Source: Gonatopus flavifemur (lineage: Eukaryota > Arthropoda > Insecta > Hymenoptera > Dryinidae). Taken from it: 64,000 nt of DNA. A model generated the notes under the pieces. It searched no databases, was not told where the DNA came from, and saw only the letters and a list, made by a program, of their open reading frames with translations. This document shows positions 59,666 through 64,000 of this stretch, piece by piece. Position 1 is the first letter of the stretch. Every line of letters starts with the position of its first letter. Position numbers and translations under genes: made by a program. The stretch lies in contig JAFFJZ010000016.1 of NCBI GenBank assembly GCA_018340375.1, positions 7,075,372 to 7,139,371 on the forward strand, in the 5' to 3' direction.

Positions 59666-60399
59666 TTACAGCAGGTGTCTACCTTCCATCTCGATACAGG
59701 CCTCGATTCTCCTCCGGAAGTTTCTTTGCATGTTCCCTAACATTTCTTCCGTCACTGTTGCAACCGCAACATGAAGCTGCGAATTCAAATCTTCCATATC
59801 TTGAGGGACTTTTCTATATACGATTTCCTTCAAGTGTCCCCATAAGAAAAAATCCAATGGATTGAGATCCGGAGATCTCGCTGGCCACCGGATTGGACCG
59901 AAGCGTCCCATCCATCGGTCGGGAAAATTCCGATTTAAATCATTTGTGACGGCTCTATCGTTGTGTGGTCCCGCACCATCTTGCTGGGATATCAGTCTCT
60001 CTCGGGTTTCGATGGGAATATCTTCCAAAAATTCCGGTAGATTCTCACGGAGGAATCGCACGTATGCGTTTCCAGTCAAAATCTCTGGAAGAATGTGAGG
60101 ACCAAGAAGTTCTTCTCCTGAAATGCCGGCCCAGAGGTTCATCTTCCATCTGACTTGATTATTCCTTGTTCTTGTCGCATGCGGATTATCGTGACTCCAG
60201 ACATGCATATTCCTGGAATCAAAAATTCCTTCCCTTGTGAACAAGGATTCGTCCGTGAAGATGATGGATGAGAAAAAATCTTCTTGTCGTCTCATTTCTC
60301 CTAAGATCCGTTCGCAGAATTCGACTCTACGAGGATAATCGGTTTTGCGTAAATGTTGCACCCTTGTATAAGGGAAATCGTGCATCCCTTCTTCCTTCT
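59666..60399 (-). pseudogene. DD41D Tc1-mariner transposase, C-terminal part
   Basis: The open 239-codon frame encodes the catalytic domain: IIFTDESLFT (first Asp), MNLWAGISGEELLGPHILPE, LISQQDGAGPH (second Asp) and ARSPDLNPLDFFLWGHLKEI (third Asp). I count 41 residues between the second and third Asp, which matches the DD41D group of the IS630-Tc1-mariner superfamily. The N-terminal helix-turn-helix half is missing because the palindrome arm starts here. Unlike the right copy, its Trp codon in NMHVWSHDN is intact. Confidence 0.85.
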
Positions 60400-60490
60400 G
60401 TGATCTTGAGCACTCAAAATATATAAATATTGACGCTTTTTTGGATTCCTCATCATTCGCATCGCAAGTTTTTCGGAATCACCTGCGATT

Positions 60491-61564
60491 ATGGGTGAAT
60501 ATACGTTTGCGGAGTATTACGATATGTTGATCACCTACGGTGAATGCGGTGAATCCGTGGTAGATGCAGAACGGCGGTATCGCGAAAAATTCCCCAATCG
60601 ACGGCATCCCGACAGAAATGTCATTCTCAGAACGGCACAACGATTGAGGGATACCGGAAGTGTTCATCATGTCGTTCGACCGGATGCGGGTAGAGCCCGC
60701 GAAGCCAGGGATATTCGCAACGAAGAACAGATTCTACGTGCTGTTGGGAGAGAACCTGAAATCAGCATCCGAGAAGTCGCGCGCCGATTCGATCTTTCAT
60801 ATCCGACGGTGCAGCGGACCTTGAAGGAAGAAGGGATGCACGATTTCCATTATACAAGGGTGCAACATTTACGCGAAACCGATTATCCTCGTAGAGTCGA
60901 GATCTGCGAACGGATCTTAGGAGAAATGAGACGACAAGAAGATTTTTCCTCATCCATCATCTTCACGGACGAATCCTTGTTCACAAGGGGAGGAATTTTT
61001 AATTCCAGGGATATGCATGTCTAGAGTCACGATAATCCGCATGCGACAAGAACCAGGAATAATCAAGTCAGATGGAAGATGAACCTCTGGGCCGGCATTT
61101 CAGGAGAAGAACTTCTTGGTCCTCACATTCTTCCAGAGATTTTGACTGGAAACGCATACGTGCGATTCCTCCGTGAGAATCTACTGGAATTTTTGGGAGA
61201 TATTCTCATCGAAACCCGAGAAAGACTGATATTCCAGCAAGATGGTGCGGGACCACACAACAATAGAGCCGTCACAAATTATTTAAATCGGAATTTTCCC
61301 GACCGATGGATGGGACGCTTCAGTCCAATCCGGTGGCCAGCGAGATCTCCGGATCTCGATCCATTGGATTTTTTCTTATGGGGACACTTGAAGGAAATCG
61401 TATATAGAAAAGTCCCTCAAGATATGGGAGATTTGAATCTGCAGCTTCAAGTTGCGGTTGCAAAAGTGACGGAAGAAATGTTAGGGAACACGCAAAGAAA
61501 CTTCCGGAGGAGAATCGAGGCCTGTATCGAGATGGAAGGTAGACATTTCGAACACCTGCTGTAG
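60491..61564 (+). pseudogene. DD41D Tc1-mariner transposase, full length with one stop
   Basis: ATG at 60491 begins MGEYTFAEYYDMLITYGECG, a helix-turn-helix domain (second HTH near ISIREVARRFDLSYPTVQRT), and then the same catalytic domain as the left copy, ending TAG at 61562-61564. The total is 357 codons plus stop. One in-frame TAG at 61022-61024 replaces the Trp of MHVW, so this copy is disabled by a single base. The intact-looking remainder suggests a recent copy. Confidence 0.88.
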
Positions 61565-61592
61565 AAGGATCTACCACCGAAAAAAAACAATC

Positions 61593-61608
61593 CGTCCTTT
61601 TCAGGACG
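61593..61608 (+). promoter_or_regulatory. Stem-loop candidate, mirror of 7
   Basis: CGTCCTTTTCAGGACG then ACCAAAAA, 28 bp after the transposase stop codon. Histone messages typically carry their stem-loop shortly after the stop, followed by ACCCA or ACCA-like sequence. Confidence 0.6.
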
Positions 61609-61954
61609 ACCAAAAATTTCACTACGAAGGTCCAACCTAACTTGTTCGTATGAGCTCTAAACATGTTGAATTATGAATTTGAAAAGAAAATTCTCCCATC
61701 AAATTTGGACGATCATACTTTCATGATTACAATTCATATGATCATGACCTTTTTTTCAGTCCTTTAATCGAAACAATCATTCAATTCCAGATGCATGAAA
61801 GGAATTTTGTATCATTTCTCCATTATAAAGATTTTATCTTCATACACGAAATTTATTGATCGATCAAAAGTAAGTATATTCAATCGATTATTCTATCTGT
61901 GTCTGATTTTCAATCAAATGGAATTCATATGGATGTGAAAGAGCAGCTACATTC

Positions 61955-62040
61955 GTACAGGTGAATGGGTCAGCGGTAGCGGCGTCAACCCATACATTCG
62001 GAGACCTAAGTTCGATTCCGCTGAAAACAATTTTTTTCCC
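61955..62040 (+). ncRNA. tRNA-like Pol III unit, right arm
   Basis: Mirror of the left-arm unit: A-box-like GGGTCAGCGGTAGCGGCGTC, B box AAGTTCGATTCCGC and the T run ACAATTTTTTTCCCC as terminator. Only one base differs near its start (GAATGGG versus GTATGGG). Confidence 0.5.
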
Positions 62041-62058
62041 CTTTTGTAAACAGCCAAC

Positions 62059-62074
62059 CGTTCTTTTGAGAACG
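62059..62074 (+). promoter_or_regulatory. Stem-loop candidate, mirror of 6
   Basis: CGTTCTTTTGAGAACG then ACCAATTT. Confidence 0.55.
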
Positions 62075-62427
62075 ACCAATTTATTCAATACGTGTGGACA
62101 ACGTCATTTGCAGAGAGTGGATTTTTTATGATAAACAAGAATGATGCAATGAATGGACATCAACATCTCAAATGGTTATGTTCAATATCTTCGAGGAGAA
62201 ATGTAATTGACCTGTACTAGCGTTCATTAGACATCGGTGAAAAAAATACTGAACTTTCTGAATGTTGTACAAATTTTCACAGTTCATAGACAACGAAGTT
62301 CGATGTTTCGTTCTATCGATATTCATTAGTAAACACCAACCTGTAACAAGGAATCGTCGCATCAAGATTTGACCGTGAGGAATGTACAATTTTGTTTATC
62401 TACAATTCTCGGAATCCAGCTATGTGC

Positions 62428-62470
62428 TGATTGGCCAATCAATTTTATCAAAAAAATGCATAAATAAGAG
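62428..62470 (+). promoter_or_regulatory. CCAAT box plus TATA box, histone-promoter-like
   Basis: TGATTGGCCAATCA (a palindromic CCAAT box) lies about 20 bp before ATGCATAAATAAGAG, which holds an ATAAATA TATA-like box. This spacing is what replication-dependent histone promoters use. The mirrored promoter lies at about 58761-58803 on the minus strand. Confidence 0.5.
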
Positions 62471-62793
62471 TGAAGAAGCGGGCGCGCCCCCTATTTAGCA
62501 TCAAGCTGGCGAAGAATCAACACGCGACGCACGCGCTGTCCAGACATTGCTATCGCCGAAGATACTCCCGTGACTGGATACACGATGCTTCACGCATCCG
62601 AAAGCTGCCGTACGGAGTTGACAGCGGAGACATTCACCATTGGAACGGGGAAAGATATGAACACCGGTCCAATTTCAATACATTTCCAAGATCAAAATCA
62701 TCTGGAAATGTCAACGTGGAAAAGGAATCGCATTCTAACGAACAGCAACAGCAGTTGAAAATTGAACGTGTTCCCAACTGGAAATATTCATAG
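62471..62793 (+). other. Short transcription unit candidate with uncertain coding
   Basis: Between the CCAAT/TATA motifs and the stem-loop at 62845 lies a relatively GC-rich block. One frame is open to TAG at 62791-62793 (about 107 codons, Arg/His-rich: ALSRHCYRRRYSRDWIHDAS) but has no ATG. Another frame has ATG at 62585 and runs to 62758 (about 57 codons). Neither resembles H1, H2A, H2B, H3 or H4 when I compare by eye. The mirrored copy is at 58437-58760 (minus) and differs at a handful of bases. It could be a decayed histone-type gene, a non-coding transcript or an unknown small protein. Confidence 0.35.
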
Positions 62794-62844
62794 GCCAACG
62801 CCACTAAATATTTCGCTCTGTTCATATTCACTAAAACATGAATC

Positions 62845-62860
62845 CGTTCTTTTGAGAACG
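62845..62860 (+). promoter_or_regulatory. Stem-loop candidate, mirror of 5
   Basis: CGTTCTTTTGAGAACG then ACCAAAT, about 50 bp after the TAG at 62791-62793. Confidence 0.55.
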
Positions 62861-62953
62861 ACCAAATATATCAATACGCGTGAACAAGCTCATTCACCCG
62901 AACAAACTTTATCTTTCTTCTTAATATTTCAGGTGATATAAAAAAAATGAATC

Positions 62954-62969
62954 CGTTCTTTTAAGAACG
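62954..62969 (+). promoter_or_regulatory. Stem-loop candidate, mirror of 4
   Basis: CGTTCTTTTAAGAACG then CCAAAAT. Confidence 0.5.
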
Positions 62970-63431
62970 CCAAAATATTTCAATATGTGTGAACAACCCC
63001 ATTTTCCTGAAGAAAATCTCTTTTTATTAATATTCCAGGTTAACCTTCTGCCATCGCGGGATGATTCCCTATTATTATAATTTTTACGGGCAGAACGACA
63101 TACTCTAATTCAAATAACAAGATCAACGGATGAACATAAGTATTCACGTTCAGAACGGACAATTTTACAGATTTCATTCAACATCATTCAGATAATGAAT
63201 CCAATGAGACATCGTCCCAAGTGAAAATTCATTTCCTCGCTCTGCGAAGGCCCGATTTTTAGTAACGTAGAATGAGTGCAGTTGATTAACATGAATATCT
63301 CAAGCGGTTCGCTGCTCGTATGAATGTCTCGTATACGTTTCGACCAATCAGGTAACAAATCTTGGTCATCGTTAAATATTTAGAAAATGAATTGGAGTTG
63401 AAACATGTTCTTCAGTGAGGAACTATTCTAT

Positions 63432-63447
63432 CGCTCTGAGGAGAGCA
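63432..63447 (-). promoter_or_regulatory. Stem-loop candidate, mirror of 3
   Basis: Minus-strand TGCTCTCCTCAGAGCG-like hairpin; degraded compared with its partner. Confidence 0.4.
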
Positions 63448-63660
63448 AATTTCCTTTTCAGCGTGGAGAATTCATGAATTTTTACAGGAATGCGAGTTGA
63501 TCCGATCAAAACAGTGAGACAGTCAAAAAGTCGACGAAGCAACAAGAGGAACGAATGAACGAAATACTCACTCCGACGACTCACTGAGACAGTGTAATTT
63601 CATACATTCGATTGAATGTGAATTGATTGAGAAGTTATTCCCGGTGAAGATTCATTTTAT

Positions 63661-63676
63661 CGCTCTGAAAAGAGCG
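63661..63676 (-). promoter_or_regulatory. Stem-loop candidate, mirror of 2
   Basis: Minus strand CGCTCTTTTCAGAGCG, identical to its left-arm partner. Confidence 0.6.
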
Positions 63677-64000
63677 GATTTTTTCTCATGTGAGACCGAT
63701 GCGATTGATTGGCATCGATATTCCAAGTGGTCTGATACTCGCATGCATTCCTCGGAAACGTTTCGACCAATCAGATTACGACTCTTAGTCAATGTTAAAT
63801 ACTATGAAAACGAAACGTGGTCCGTGATCGATATAACTACTTTCTTGCTTTGTAAAGGGTGGATTTCTTCGTCAACTTGCAGAATCCATCAATTTTGACG
63901 AAAATACAAGGTGTGACATCGTAAACGACCCAATCATTGCACTTGATTGACATTGTAATCACATACGGTTTGTTTAGCTTAAATCAACCATTCGTGATAC

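Larger units (their letters stand above)
57230..60399. repeat. Left arm of a giant palindrome
   Basis: From 57230 to about 60399 the sequence is the reverse complement of 60822-64000, with scattered substitutions and a few small indels (for example 9 bp in the last transposase codons). The window ends inside the right arm, so the true arm is longer. The arm contains a transposase fragment, stem-loops, CCAAT/TATA motifs, a tRNA-like sequence and diverged internal units around GATTGGTCGAAACGT (57458, 57884). Confidence 0.93.
60822..64000. repeat. Right arm of a giant palindrome (cut by window end)
   Basis: Reverse complement of 57230-60399. The unpaired centre is about 420 bp (60400-60821) and holds the transposase N-terminus only once. 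Confidence 0.93.

Noticed and set aside
58437..62793. Calling a core or linker histone gene in the palindrome
   Set aside because: I compared the frames by eye with the conserved parts of H1, H2A, H2B, H3 and H4 and found no match; the longest frame has no ATG.
57099..63676. Reading the 16-nt hairpins as bacterial-type terminators
   Set aside because: The window is clearly eukaryotic, T runs do not follow regularly, and both strands are used. The histone-type core and ACCA flanks fit better.
57230..64000. Integrated virus (bracovirus or other) origin of the palindrome
   Set aside because: Some wasp viruses carry histone-like genes, but I see no viral gene, no circle-junction motif and no viral structural protein. 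The only recognisable protein is a Tc1-mariner transposase.
1..64000. CRISPR arrays, operons, replication origins of bacterial type
   Set aside because: No direct repeats with regular unique spacers and no prokaryotic gene organisation were found.

Overview
This window is AT-rich eukaryotic DNA: spliced genes with GT/AG introns, no operons, and a very high load of insect-type transposable elements (mariner, pogo, piggyBac, DD41D Tc1-mariner, RTE/Jockey-like LINEs, MITEs). An insect is well supported. A parasitoid wasp (Hymenoptera) is my best guess from the mixture of elements, but nothing in the window proves it. I found no convincing single-copy host gene; almost every recognisable coding stretch belongs to a mobile element, usually broken.

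Layout. 1-2 kb: no gene, one degenerate tandem repeat. 2.07-12.58 kb: a small MITE split by a 10.1-kb DNA transposon (2393-12512) with CACGG termini. The transposon carries two genes: an 8-exon SAM-domain gene (3098-7689) and a C2H2-finger plus Tnp2/CACTA-like transposase gene (8117-10569). An unoccupied second copy of the target lies next door and shows the insertion directly. 13-19.5 kb: LINE and mariner copies interrupted by smaller elements with the same CAC.G termini. 19.8-23.65 kb: a decayed transposon gene (SDSCGGQN family) beside an element with CATATATG arrays. 26.6-31.7 kb: a pogo-type transposase gene split by a LINE (11-bp TSD) and by a full-length mariner. 34.8-38.2 kb: piggyBac remnant, MITE, mariner. 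38.84-43.36 kb: a 4.5-kb transposon with long inverted repeats, an 8-bp TSD and an unusual 576-aa transposase exon. 45.7-48.1 kb: a second internally deleted mariner and a second CATATATG element. 50.7-53.7 kb: tandem repeat, MITEs, mariner remnant. 55.1-56.2 kb: LINE ORF1 on the minus strand. 57.2 kb to the window end: one arm-to-arm palindrome (arms at least 3.17 kb) around a DD41D transposase.

Most notable: (1) the complete two-gene CACTA-like transposon and a set of MITEs sharing its termini and 2-bp target duplications; (2) the palindrome, whose arms carry a series of 16-nt hairpins matching the core of the replication-dependent histone mRNA 3' stem-loop. One has a CCAAT box, a TATA box and a short reading frame upstream, although no histone protein is recognisable; (3) the 4.5-kb transposon with an 8-bp TSD.

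All boundaries were read by eye from repeats and target duplications; no alignment or database search was run.
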